Assembly (NCBI RefSeq): GCF_016811915.1
Contig: NZ_CP069127.1
Span: 3,261,001 to 3,325,000 of the forward strand
DNA length: 64,000 bases
Origin: Brevibacillus choshinensis
GTDB lineage: Bacteria; Bacillota; Bacilli; Brevibacillales; Brevibacillaceae
Reading direction: 5' to 3'
The position numbers were made by a program, and so were the translations under genes. Shown in pieces: positions 1 to 9,376 of this stretch; the stretch's first letter is position 1, and the number at the start of each line of letters is the position of its first letter. The notes under the pieces are model-generated. The model was not told the DNA's origin, did not search any database, and saw only the letters and a program-made list of their open reading frames with translations.

Positions 1-61
1 CCTCTTAATTGGGCAAGTGAGTTTCTAATACTTGCTTTTTTATCTTCGTAATAAAGCAAAA

Positions 62-90
62 TAATGCCCCTTGGACATCAAGGGGTATTA
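62..90 (-). terminator. Hairpin terminator-like element
   Basis: Perfect 12-bp inverted repeat (TAATGCCCCTTG with its complement around GACAT). Read on the minus strand it is followed by ATTTTGC, a short T stretch. It probably closes the decayed toxin-tip fragment next to it. The weak T tract limits certainty. Confidence 0.5.
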
Positions 91-201
91 TCATAATTTA
101 TTCAATCCTAGCTTTTTATTTAACCATCCCCACTCTGTCAAAGTGAGACTTGGGTTAGTAGCACTTCTGTTATAGTCGGGTCAAAGCCAATAAAATTCAT
201 G
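91..201 (-). pseudogene. Decayed orphan Rhs toxin-tip fragment
   Basis: One minus-strand frame reads HEFYWL, a TGA stop, then PDYNRSATNPSLTLTEWG and WLNKKLGLNKL before a final TGA. The residues look like the C-terminal end of a folded domain, but there is no start codon or ribosome binding site, and an upstream TAG closes the frame. It lies downstream of an intact Rhs toxin/immunity pair, where Rhs loci often keep displaced toxin tips. I infer it is such a relic; the toxin family is not recognised. Confidence 0.45.
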
Positions 202-367
202 GTTTAACTAAATTTTTTCTGATAGCTTATGACTCTGAAAGGCACATGTTGACATATTTGGTCAACAAATCGTCAACATGATTAATAACTTCAATTCTAG
301 TCATTATTCTCCTTTTGATTACGTAATTCTTAATGAGTTTTCCAATAATTTTTTTTCTACACTATTC

Positions 368-402
368 AAAAAAAAAACCAAACGAGTGTTATACTCGCTT
401 GG
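368..402 (-). terminator. Rho-independent terminator of the toxin operon
   Basis: A 10-bp stem (CCAAGCGAGT/ACTCGTTTGG, minus strand) with a short loop is followed by a run of ten T. It lies about 10 bases past the immunity gene stop, so it ends the three-gene toxin operon. Confidence 0.9.
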
Positions 403-413
403 GGTCATAATCA

Positions 414-782
414 TTAATTGTTATTATTTTTTAAATTCAATAAGTTTTTCCCCCACTCAACTACTAAACTTCTTAAGTCCTGGGTTTCAATATTAGATTC
501 AACTCTTTCATGTTCCTCAAGATTCTCGTATAAGAAGTTCACAACTTTTGTGTTATCTTTTTTTATTTCAATCCTACATGCATTTCCTTGAGCTATTTCG
601 TAATTAGAGAAACCATTCAACACCTTGTCAATTAAGTTTAATATCCTATTACTATCACCTTCCCATTGCACATCAGAATGAAGGAAATCCGATACTGCAT
701 CCATTTGTTTAGGAAGAGAAACTGATAAGGTTCTTATCCCGTTTGACAATTCAATTACCTTTATTTCATATTTAATCTTCAT
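414..782 (-). CDS. Putative immunity protein for the EndoU toxin
   Basis: A 122-residue soluble, acidic protein with no signal peptide or membrane segment, rich in N, E and L, ending in an Asn run. The start has a clear AAGGAGAT site. It begins 22 bases after the stop of the Rhs/EndoU gene and precedes a strong terminator. That is the standard place for the cognate immunity gene of a polymorphic toxin, which keeps the producer from being killed by its own C-terminal RNase. I do not recognise the family from sequence. The role is inferred from position, size and cytoplasmic character. Confidence 0.65.
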   Translation of the reverse strand: MKIKYEIKVIELSNGIRTLSVSLPKQMDAVSDFLHSDVQWEGDSNRILNLIDKVLNGFSNYEIAQGNACRIEIKKDNTKVVNFLYENLEEHERVESNIETQDLRSLVVEWGKNLLNLKNNNN

Positions 783-804
783 GTTTATCTCCTTTGTAAA
801 TTAA

Positions 805-3800
805 TTAATACTTTGGAAATGCGCTAATTATTTTTCCTGCATTATCAAGGTACATCCCAATTTTCATTCCAGCTTGGGTGACACCTTCATAAGTATTACC
901 ATTTAGAAAAGCTTTGTTTGAATAAGCTTCATTAATTGCATTAATTACTTGGTCTTTAGACCAGTTATCAGGAAAAAAGGTAGAGTACCCGCCGTTACCA
1001 CTCTTTAATACACCATTAAATTCCACCTGTGCTGTATATACTCCAAACTGATTCGGAGTTGACTTGGTTCCCTGAACTATTCTCGCAGCACCTGTAGATC
1101 CTGGAAGCCAGTGAAATCCTCCTCCATTGGCACCTTCAATTATATGTGTCAAGGCACCATTTCTGAAAGAGCTAGTGGATGTATTTAATACATTATTTGC
1201 GACCTTTACCCCGTTAATTGCTGTAATAACAGCTTTGCCTACACCCCGAACAATTCTTACTCCTGCGGAACCTGGAAGGGCATCCCCTGAAAATATTTGA
1301 ACTTCATCACGATACATTTCTGGAACAGCTTCTAATCCATATCTTTTATAGATATCTAACATAGCCTCTCTCTTCTTATCATCAAAAAGAGTATCTCCAG
1401 GCCTGTTAATTGATGAAGCACCGATTTCAACTTCATGTCCACTAGGGTCCACAAACTTCAATGGGTTATTATGTGTATACGTATATCTATTCAGTGACAG
1501 TGGATTGTCAACTTGCCCTTTATACGAGTCCTCTGAAATAAATCGTCCTATGCTTGGGTCATAGTAACGAGCTCTTAAATAGTAGAATCCAGTTTTTTCA
1601 TCATAGATCTCCCCACTATACTTAAAGGGATTAGCCATACCTTCTGTCTGAGAAATAAGATTACCCCAAGAATCGTAATCGTAATGATTCAGTTCATTAC
1701 CAGCGGCATCGGTCACCGATACTACGTCTCCGTGACTGTTAAGCCCGTAATACCCCTTCTGGTTAGTGTTAAAGTCCTTACGGAAAAGCAGTCCGTTGCC
1801 CCAGATATTCTGAGCGATTGCATTACCCGATCCATCTAGTTCTTCAATTACTTTTCCATTAAGGTAAACGTATTTCGTTTCATCTTCGTTTTCAATCTTT
1901 GTTGCCCGGAAACCATCAGCATAGTACGTGTAGTCTAGTTTGTCATTCGTGGTCTTGTTTTTAAAACTACGCAAACGGTTTAATCCATCGAAGGTCAGTG
2001 ATGTTGAACTGCCATCCTCTGGTAAGGATCCATCAAAGCTTTGTCGGTTTCCTCTTTCATCGTATGTGTACGTATTGGAAACACTAGGTGTTGTCTCTGA
2101 ATCAAGTCTATCAATCTTATCGTATTCGTAAGAGAAGGTTTGGGAATTTCGATTAATTGTAGTAATGTTACCAAAATTGTATTCAGTTGACTCATCCCAA
2201 GTTAAATTTCCATCTTTAAGATGGTTCAATTTATTAATTTGTCCAAAGGAATCGAGTTTCTGCTCCATCTCAACTTCATTTGGATACGTAAGTGTGATGA
2301 CTTCTCCTGTGCTTGTTGTATTGTAATCATAGGTGATACTACCAGAAACACCGCTACTCACTTGAGTTAACCGACCAGCTGAATCGTAAGTATAAGATAC
2401 TGCCGTATTATCTGGATAAGTTAGTTTATCCATCAATTCGTCGCTGTCCGTATAACGTATCGTATAGGTGCGATTAAAGGCGGTCTGGCTATCCATACGA
2501 TTAAATGCATCGTACGTATACTCAATTTCTCTGTTGTTGGCTGTTCCCGATCCATTACTATTCGTCAGCGTAAGCAATAGTGAGTTATGTGGGTCATACT
2601 CCCTGGTTTCTTTGTTGGTTACACTTCCGGAGGAATTCTTGGTAGTAATCGATTGTACGTCATAAAATGGTGTGTACACATACTCGTGACGATTGCCAGA
2701 CTTATCTACAAATTGTTTGACATTACCTACTTCATTATAGCTGAATGTCTCTTGAGCACCGGATGGCACATACTCTTCCTTCAATTTTAGAGACAGTGAA
2801 TTGTACCCATAACGAGTCGTTAAGGTATTGTTCTCATTTAACGTTACCAGGTTTCCTAAAGAGTCATATCCATAACCATAGACATTAGACTCTGGATCAA
2901 TTATATTGATTGGCTTGCCACGCAGGTCGTATTTATATTGCCAGGTTCTACTTTCACCAGATTGAGATGTTTCCTTCTTTCTCGTTGGATTACTAAAAGC
3001 ATCATAATCAAATTCAGTAATCACTTGCTGCAGCCCGTCACCTGTTTTAGCTAGCTGCTTTGATTGATTTCCATAACGATTCGTAAATATATATTGTTCA
3101 AGTCCGTTTGGTTGTCTTTCGACGGTTGAACTTTCTGGAATGTACTTGGTCCCGTAGATACTTACATTTGTGCGTGCGTAGTAGGTTGTCCCAATTGGAT
3201 CAGTCTTCGAATTGAGTGAACCGTCAGCATTGTATGAATACGAGATTTTTCGTTCTGGAAGCGCATAAGGATAAGACTTATCCAAGTGCTTTCCATCAAT
3301 CATGTACTTGTTAAATAGTAGTGGTCGCTCTTGACCGTTTGTACCAATTTGTGCTTGGTACTCAGTATCCCCAAAAGGGGTAAACACCGTTACAATTTTC
3401 GTATCGTCGGGTAATAATTTGGTAACCTTTCTTTTTGAATCATCGTACTCATACTGTGTTATTCGGAAGTCTCCATTACTTGCAACAAATCCTTCGTACT
3501 TCATGCGCCCGAGTAAATCGTACGAATATCCAACCTGACTGCCGTCAGGGTAACTTTGGCTTTTTAATTGTCCAAGATCGTCGTATTCATACATGGTTGT
3601 CAAAGCTGTTTCACTTTGACCAGTAGCCAATTTAACTTGAACAATTGCTGTTGTTGGATGCAAACCAAAACGATCATATGCCGGGAAAGTCTTCGTCAAT
3701 GTTTTTTGTTCAGCACCGTAGCTAGTCTCTTCAAGCTTTGAAAGTAACTTATTCTGATACGTATAGTTTCGGATTACCTTATCAGTGTATTCTTTTCCCG

Positions 3801-6186
3801 GATACGAATCCTCAATTGTTTCACTTTCTAATAAATGGTCAGCATTATACGTATAAATCGTCTGCTTGTAATGATTTGGGTTGTCATTAGCTTGAGATTT
3901 TATAGCCGATGGTAGTCTAAATCCCGCACTTACATTTAAATATTCCCAAGAGGTGTCATTTCCTTGCGGATCCTCTTCATACGTGATATCTCCATAGTCA
4001 TCGTACTCTCGGTAAGTCTCGTTAGCATAATTATCAATTTCAGAATCAGATGGTCGTACTACAGTATTGTGTAGAAGATAGTTGTACACATTTTGATTTA
4101 CTGATGTTCCTTGAGCATCAACGAAAGTCTGCTCATAATTTGGCTTTACATTATTATTCTGATAGTGGTAGCTAGTATAAGTAATTGGGATATATTTATA
4201 CTGCTTACCACCATCATTTAAAACTGTTCCGGGAGCTGCAGCCGTCTGTTTCACAAGGCTAAGTAAATGGTTACCTTGTGGGTTTACTGTATAAGTATTT
4301 TCAAACAAATAGCCTAATTGGCCAGTTGGTTGCTCCTTTGAAACGATTCGATCTCCGTTACGACTTGCGACCGAAGCTAGTCGTAGAATCATCGATTTCG
4401 GTACTTTCCAAATTTCAGGACTAACCATTTCATAATTTCTACTAAATGAGGTTTGATATACAGCCGAATCAACTGGATTTGGATTCATCGGCATATATGA
4501 ATAAGTAACGGATGTTACTGGATGATATGAAATATAGGAAATCGCATAATCATCCTGATAGAGACGTACGACACCCCTTTGTAACATATTAGCGTTAGGA
4601 TTATAGGTCCCATATTTATAATTCATTTTTAATCCTTGTACTGGATAGGACGCTTCTTTTAACAACAGGTATTTGATTTCGTCTCGGTATTGATTATCAC
4701 GATTAATATAAGTCTGAGAGTCTATACCGTTATTATCATTCTTAGGTAGATCATAAGATCGATTGTAGTTAAACTCTGCTTTCCCAAGAATGTTTGGATC
4801 GTGATATTGATATTCTGAAACGATTTTCGTTTCATTAATTGGAGAAATTTCAGTTACCCGATCTAACTGAAGATAATCAGTCATGGCGGTCATGTCATAA
4901 TGAATATGCTTAATTAAGTTTTGCTTCGAACTATCCGAATAAACTTCTAAATCAGAGATCCCACCATATGGACCATTTTTTCTTAAAACGACAACACGAC
5001 CTACGCTATCAGTAATTTCAATATTAGAATTAGTACTTGGAATCCAGTACTTAATTTTATCTCCTTGAGGGTTAGATTTGGTGATCGTTACACTTCCACC
5101 ATTTTGGGTTTCCAAGTCATATATATACGTAATGCCATTTTTGATTAATCTTGCATGGAGTCCATCCGAGTCGTAAGTAAAATCCAGCCCCTTATAAGGG
5201 TAATTCTTCCACCCACTTAACCCATTTCTCTCATAACTTGTACCGTCATCTAAATTTATGAACCATTTGAACCTGGTGAATTCAAACCACGCTGTGTCAG
5301 CTGAATAACGCTCACTGTCTCGAAAATTTTCATAAGCTGTCGTCAATTCTTGCGAAATGAAAGAAAAGCTCGGTATGTTAAAATCCCAACCTGCTGCGAA
5401 AGGGATTTCGTCATTTGCGACTTTCTTTTTATACGTTACGTTATCATCTTCGCCGTAACCCGGCCATAGAACCTTACTGTTCATAGAATGGTAGGATCTT
5501 TGCAAAACCAAATCCAGTCCATGTTTTCCCTCGAGCACGAGGTCTGTTTCTACAACATTTGCCTCACGGTATAAATCGTTTACTGGATTAGCCGAGTTTT
5601 CAGTCGCGTAATTCCATTTCTGTTCTTTCTCTGTGTACTTTACCTCAGGGGGTACTGAGCTGGTTAATGCCTTTACTGTCCCCGTGCTTGAATTTGACTT
5701 CCACTCAGAGTAAATAGTACCGATCGCTGGTGTAAGACTCTGAATTTTAGCAAAACGCTCTTGGGGAAGAGCCTCGATTTTCTTCATCACTTCGATGTCT
5801 TGCCACTTTGATGTTTCTAATCTTTCCTCATGAGAAAGAAATCTATCAAGGTTGGAGTAGAAATAAGAAGCAATTTGTAAGGTAGTTCGATCGAACTGGT
5901 GATAAATTTCAATCGCATCAGCTACTGGTAGTTGATCCCAGGACATCTCACGAATTTCATCATCTGTGAGATCAGGAATTTCAGATGGATCTTTATCTTC
6001 GATCTGATTTTCATTTACTTCATCAGCGACCCACTCAACTGTTGATTTTACTTTTTTCTTTTTTACTTTTGCTTCGGATTGCGAAGTTATCTTTGAACTC
6101 CCCTCTTCAGCAAAAGCAGCTGCAGGAGAAACGCTACTTAATAACAAGCTTAAAATCAATAATAAACTCAGTACCTTTCTGTTCAT
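805..6186 (-). CDS. WapA/Rhs-type secreted toxin with EndoU-like RNase C-terminus
   Basis: A 1793-residue protein. Residues 1-27 are a Sec signal peptide. Around 195-240 lies a DUF6531-like opening of the Rhs shell, followed by many YD repeats (for example YDLLGRMKYEG, YDSAGRLTQV, YDERGNRQS). The conserved Rhs core end (YLRARYYDPSIGRFISEDS, then NPLKFVDPSGH) falls near residue 1540. The variable tip after it ends in an EndoU-like block: HIIEGANGGGFH, then FPDNWSKDQVINAINEAYSN, then GMKIGMYL and ISAFP. These match the spacing of bacterial EndoU toxin domains (PF14436), which cut RNA. The shell family encloses and exports the tip in contact-dependent competition. RBS GGGAGGG sits 4 bases before ATG. 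It is transcribed with the upstream FN3 gene (33-base gap) and the downstream immunity gene. The EndoU call is by motif, without alignment. Confidence 0.85.
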   Translation of the reverse strand: MNRKVLSLLLILSLLLSSVSPAAAFAEEGSSKITSQSEAKVKKKKVKSTVEWVADEVNENQIEDKDPSEIPDLTDDEIREMSWDQLPVADAIEIYHQFDRTTLQIASYFYSNLDRFLSHEERLETSKWQDIEVMKKIEALPQERFAKIQSLTPAIGTIYSEWKSNSSTGTVKALTSSVPPEVKYTEKEQKWNYATENSANPVNDLYREANVVETDLVLEGKHGLDLVLQRSYHSMNSKVLWPGYGEDDNVTYKKKVANDEIPFAAGWDFNIPSFSFISQELTTAYENFRDSERYSADTAWFEFTRFKWFINLDDGTSYERNGLSGWKNYPYKGLDFTYDSDGLHARLIKNGITYIYDLETQNGGSVTITKSNPQGDKIKYWIPSTNSNIEITDSVGRVVVLRKNGPYGGISDLEVYSDSSKQNLIKHIHYDMTAMTDYLQLDRVTEISPINETKIVSEYQYHDPNILGKAEFNYNRSYDLPKNDNNGIDSQTYINRDNQYRDEIKYLLLKEASYPVQGLKMNYKYGTYNPNANMLQRGVVRLYQDDYAISYISYHPVTSVTYSYMPMNPNPVDSAVYQTSFSRNYEMVSPEIWKVPKSMILRLASVASRNGDRIVSKEQPTGQLGYLFENTYTVNPQGNHLLSLVKQTAAAPGTVLNDGGKQYKYIPITYTSYHYQNNNVKPNYEQTFVDAQGTSVNQNVYNYLLHNTVVRPSDSEIDNYANETYREYDDYGDITYEEDPQGNDTSWEYLNVSAGFRLPSAIKSQANDNPNHYKQTIYTYNADHLLESETIEDSYPGKEYTDKVIRNYTYQNKLLSKLEETSYGAEQKTLTKTFPAYDRFGLHPTTAIVQVKLATGQSETALTTMYEYDDLGQLKSQSYPDGSQVGYSYDLLGRMKYEGFVASNGDFRITQYEYDDSKRKVTKLLPDDTKIVTVFTPFGDTEYQAQIGTNGQERPLLFNKYMIDGKHLDKSYPYALPERKISYSYNADGSLNSKTDPIGTTYYARTNVSIYGTKYIPESSTVERQPNGLEQYIFTNRYGNQSKQLAKTGDGLQQVITEFDYDAFSNPTRKKETSQSGESRTWQYKYDLRGKPINIIDPESNVYGYGYDSLGNLVTLNENNTLTTRYGYNSLSLKLKEEYVPSGAQETFSYNEVGNVKQFVDKSGNRHEYVYTPFYDVQSITTKNSSGSVTNKETREYDPHNSLLLTLTNSNGSGTANNREIEYTYDAFNRMDSQTAFNRTYTIRYTDSDELMDKLTYPDNTAVSYTYDSAGRLTQVSSGVSGSITYDYNTTSTGEVITLTYPNEVEMEQKLDSFGQINKLNHLKDGNLTWDESTEYNFGNITTINRNSQTFSYEYDKIDRLDSETTPSVSNTYTYDERGNRQSFDGSLPEDGSSTSLTFDGLNRLRSFKNKTTNDKLDYTYYADGFRATKIENEDETKYVYLNGKVIEELDGSGNAIAQNIWGNGLLFRKDFNTNQKGYYGLNSHGDVVSVTDAAGNELNHYDYDSWGNLISQTEGMANPFKYSGEIYDEKTGFYYLRARYYDPSIGRFISEDSYKGQVDNPLSLNRYTYTHNNPLKFVDPSGHEVEIGASSINRPGDTLFDDKKREAMLDIYKRYGLEAVPEMYRDEVQIFSGDALPGSAGVRIVRGVGKAVITAINGVKVANNVLNTSTSSFRNGALTHIIEGANGGGFHWLPGSTGAARIVQGTKSTPNQFGVYTAQVEFNGVLKSGNGGYSTFFPDNWSKDQVINAINEAYSNKAFLNGNTYEGVTQAGMKIGMYLDNAGKIISAFPKY

Positions 6187-6219
6187 GTTACCCTCCCTTT
6201 GTCAATGAATTTGAAGCGA

Positions 6220-8889
6220 TTAATGTTTTACTTTGCTTTTCAAATTACCATTGGCGTCATAAGTAAATTCATATAATATTGCGCCATTTTTAGTGATGGA
6301 TATTAACCTGTTCTGGTTATCATATTCGTAGACATATGTCCCCACCGGGTTCTGATCAGTGAAATCAAAACTGAACATTCCAGAAATGATATTGGCCGTT
6401 GCACCGTTGATTTTGCTTTTTTCAACAGTTATGAATGCATTAGCTACGTCATTTTGATTGGTATGACTAATTGCCTTTCCGTTAAATGCGATAGTGAATT
6501 GAGTGTCACTGTCTCTTGTGACAACAAGTGTTAGCCCTGCAGGTAGATTTGTAATAGATACCCCTGCCGAAAGATCTGCCGCTAACACCCCGTTTTCAAC
6601 AGTCACTACCATCTTTTCGTTTATAGAACCATCGTTAACCTGTGACTCATGAATGATATTCGTAGATAGATTTAATGTTGCAGTAGGATCCATAAAATCA
6701 AAGGTAACCAAACCTGATGTTACATCAGAAGTAGCACCGGTAATTTTGGATTGAAGTACGGTAACAGATGCATTTGTTACATCGTTCAAATTAGCATGAT
6801 TAATAGCCTTTCCTGTGAAAGACACTGTAAGCTGTGTATCACTTGCACGAGTAACATTAATTACAAGGCCTACTGGGAGATTGTTTACTCGAACTCCACT
6901 CGCAACGTCTGTGGTAAACGTTCCTCCTGGTAATGTGACCAATAACGTATCTGTGACAGCACCATCGTTACTTGGAGCCTCTACTACTTTGTATTTATCA
7001 AGTTGTAACGAAAGGTTAGTTTTCACAGTAATCGTATTGCTAGATGCTACATTCCCAGCTGCATCTTTTGCTTTTACAATAAAGCTATAGGATGTATTGG
7101 GGAGTAACTGTGGTATCACGATTGTGCGGTTAGCAGTCGTCGAATTATATACCCCATTAACATATACATCGTACCCAGTTACACCAACATTATCTGTTGA
7201 AGCTGTCCAAGAAAGTGTCACCGTTGTATCGGTTTTTGAGGGTGATGACAAAACTGGAGCAGTAGGAGCTTGAGTATCTGCAAGTGTTCGCGCAAGGGTT
7301 GCGCCACTTGTCCGAGTGTTTCCAGCTGCATCTATCGCTTTAACATTGAAATAATAGTAAGTGTCCGGTTGTAATCCTGTCACAGTGTATGTTCTTACAT
7401 CAGGTGAAACCGTCGCTAACAAAATTTGATTTGTTGTACCTTGATTCACTAAATAGCCAACTACACCAACATTGTCAGTGGACTCTGTCCATGTTAGGAC
7501 TGCAGATGTAGATGTTACTCCTGAGATTGTTAATACCGGTGCTGAAGGTGGTAGGGTGTCTGTACCAGTCGTTGTCACTCGAACTTGATTACTTGCAGAG
7601 GTATTTCCAGCGGCATCTTTTGCCTTCACTTGGAAATAATATGTCTTTGCAGAACCTAAAGTCGTAATATTAAGGCTTCTCTGTGAAGAAGCAACACTTG
7701 TATACAACGAATCATCTCTGTAAATGTCATACCCAATCACACCTACATTGTCTGATGAGGCAGTCCAGCTTAAGGTCACATTGGTATCCCCAATATTTGA
7801 AGCCGTTAAAGTGGGGGCAGTAGGGGGTTGAGTATCTGAAGGACCTTTCACAGTAAACGTTTTAACTAACGAATCTACCTCTCCTTCGTCCGAAATACCT
7901 ACTACTCTACAATAGAGTGTAGTATTAGGAGCGACATTAATCGTGTTAAACGTATAGGAGGTATTTGATACATATTTTTTTACAAGGTTAGCATTGTCAT
8001 ATTCTGTCCCAATCCGAACCTGGTAACTCAAAAAGGTCCCCGTCCACGATAAAGTAACATTTCCACCTTTTTCTACCAATGTTGGAGTCACAGTTAATAC
8101 CGGGGCAGCCTTCCTAGCAAGCAAAATTACAGCCTGATTTTCTGATTCATTTCCTGCAATATCTACAGCTCTAGCTTTAACAGTCTTGGACAAATTTTCA
8201 GCACTGTCGCCAAGTTCAACTAAAATATTGCCATCATATTTCTCCCAAGCGCCGTCATCTATCTGATAGTATTTTTCAACCGCGTCCTCAGGATATTGTA
8301 TGTCAAGCAGCTTTTCTACTCCGACATCACTTTCCAATTCCTCTACTTCTTTAATAGTCGGTTCAGTTGGCTTTTGAGTGTCAACTATGAACTCTATTTC
8401 CGCTACTGTTGATTCACGTCCCTCTTGATCCATTGCCCACACTCTTAAAATATGTTCACCATCTTCAAGAGTCTCGTCCATTTCAACTTTGTGAGTCTTA
8501 AACTTCTGTTTAGATCCATTTGCTTTCAACTTATCGATAACGAAGGCTTCGTTGGAGTCTACCTGAGCATTAATCGTGAGTTCGTCTCCTTTATTCATCC
8601 CTCTCACGTTTCCTGAGAGCTGAATGTGGTTTCGCCCTGTCATCCTAGAGAAATACTTGTTATGAGGTAAGTCTGACAATTTTAATATCGGAATCTCTAA
8701 ATCGGCTTCCTCCGGGATTTCTTCTCCCTGCTCAACCTGGCTTTGATCATGCTTCATAACCCCTACTTCCAGTTGGGTAGTTTGGTTTGCTTTTGCATTA
8801 CTTAAGGGAAAAGCCGTCATGTTTCCCATTAATAAGCCTGCTACTATCAGTCCCTTTAACCACCTGCGTTTTTTAGTCAACCCAATCAC
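6220..8889 (-). CDS. Secreted FN3-domain protein with terminal YD repeat
   Basis: An 889-residue protein. A signal peptide covers about residues 1-35 (basic MIGLTKKRRWLK, then hydrophobic). Residues 75-260 hold Ig-like blocks with DTQKPTEPTIKEVE and RAVDIAGNES. About 265-350 is another beta-sandwich, then three fibronectin type III domains (about 355-625) with repeated WTASTDNVGVTGYDVY and VKAKDAAGN motifs. Next come two related repeats of about 90 residues carrying TRDSDTQFTIAFNGKAISH. The last 40 residues are one YD repeat (YEYDNQNRLISITKNG). Such proteins sit on the cell surface or form stalks. It heads the operon with the Rhs toxin and may help display or anchor it; that part is inference. 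It ends in only one YD unit, as if split from an Rhs protein. Confidence 0.8.
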   Translation of the reverse strand: MIGLTKKRRWLKGLIVAGLLMGNMTAFPLSNAKANQTTQLEVGVMKHDQSQVEQGEEIPEEADLEIPILKLSDLPHNKYFSRMTGRNHIQLSGNVRGMNKGDELTINAQVDSNEAFVIDKLKANGSKQKFKTHKVEMDETLEDGEHILRVWAMDQEGRESTVAEIEFIVDTQKPTEPTIKEVEELESDVGVEKLLDIQYPEDAVEKYYQIDDGAWEKYDGNILVELGDSAENLSKTVKARAVDIAGNESENQAVILLARKAAPVLTVTPTLVEKGGNVTLSWTGTFLSYQVRIGTEYDNANLVKKYVSNTSYTFNTINVAPNTTLYCRVVGISDEGEVDSLVKTFTVKGPSDTQPPTAPTLTASNIGDTNVTLSWTASSDNVGVIGYDIYRDDSLYTSVASSQRSLNITTLGSAKTYYFQVKAKDAAGNTSASNQVRVTTTGTDTLPPSAPVLTISGVTSTSAVLTWTESTDNVGVVGYLVNQGTTNQILLATVSPDVRTYTVTGLQPDTYYYFNVKAIDAAGNTRTSGATLARTLADTQAPTAPVLSSPSKTDTTVTLSWTASTDNVGVTGYDVYVNGVYNSTTANRTIVIPQLLPNTSYSFIVKAKDAAGNVASSNTITVKTNLSLQLDKYKVVEAPSNDGAVTDTLLVTLPGGTFTTDVASGVRVNNLPVGLVINVTRASDTQLTVSFTGKAINHANLNDVTNASVTVLQSKITGATSDVTSGLVTFDFMDPTATLNLSTNIIHESQVNDGSINEKMVVTVENGVLAADLSAGVSITNLPAGLTLVVTRDSDTQFTIAFNGKAISHTNQNDVANAFITVEKSKINGATANIISGMFSFDFTDQNPVGTYVYEYDNQNRLISITKNGAILYEFTYDANGNLKSKVKH

Positions 8890-9376
8890 TCCTTTTTCTA
8901 TTTAGGTACAAAATTTTGATAACTCTTATATAGACTCCCCCTCTCAAAACAAAGAAAACTATATTTGTACAAACATGTAGAATATTGTAAACTAAATTTC
9001 ATTTTCTAGTAAATACCATTTCTTTATGTTGAATATTTTTTAATTATATGGAATTTTCCGTTTAGATTTTATTGTGTGACCTTTTCATGCCTACTTGAAA
9101 GATCTTTGTAAATAACATTCTCAATAACCAATAAGTTATGGTACAATAGTCACGGATAATAGTTTCACTGCCTTACTTCACTGCTTATAGTAGTGAAGTC
9201 TTTTTATGTGAAAATGATCCTTCCGAGATTGACGGAAGGATCAGAGATCAATCAATGTACTGGCCATCTTTATACATAGTTCGTCAACCTTTGTATTATC
9301 ATGGCAACCTAAACAGCGATGAAAAGAACGATCAGAGGCAACTATTCCTCGAAGAAGAGAACCGATTGTTCGAGCT
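8890..9376. other. Intergenic region between toxin operon and lysis genes
   Basis: AT-rich, with no supported gene. It holds the likely promoter of the FN3/Rhs operon (not resolved) and, on the plus strand, a TACAAT -10-like box (9142-9147) followed by a hairpin terminator. No repeat of the tRNA-Gly 3' end, which would mark the left prophage border, is visible here. Confidence 0.6.
9175..9205 (+). terminator. Rho-independent terminator, plus strand
   Basis: ACTTCACT and AGTGAAGT form an 8-bp stem followed by TTTTT. With TACAAT at 9142-9147 it would bound a short plus-strand RNA of about 50 bases. No good -35 box is visible. Confidence 0.7.
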
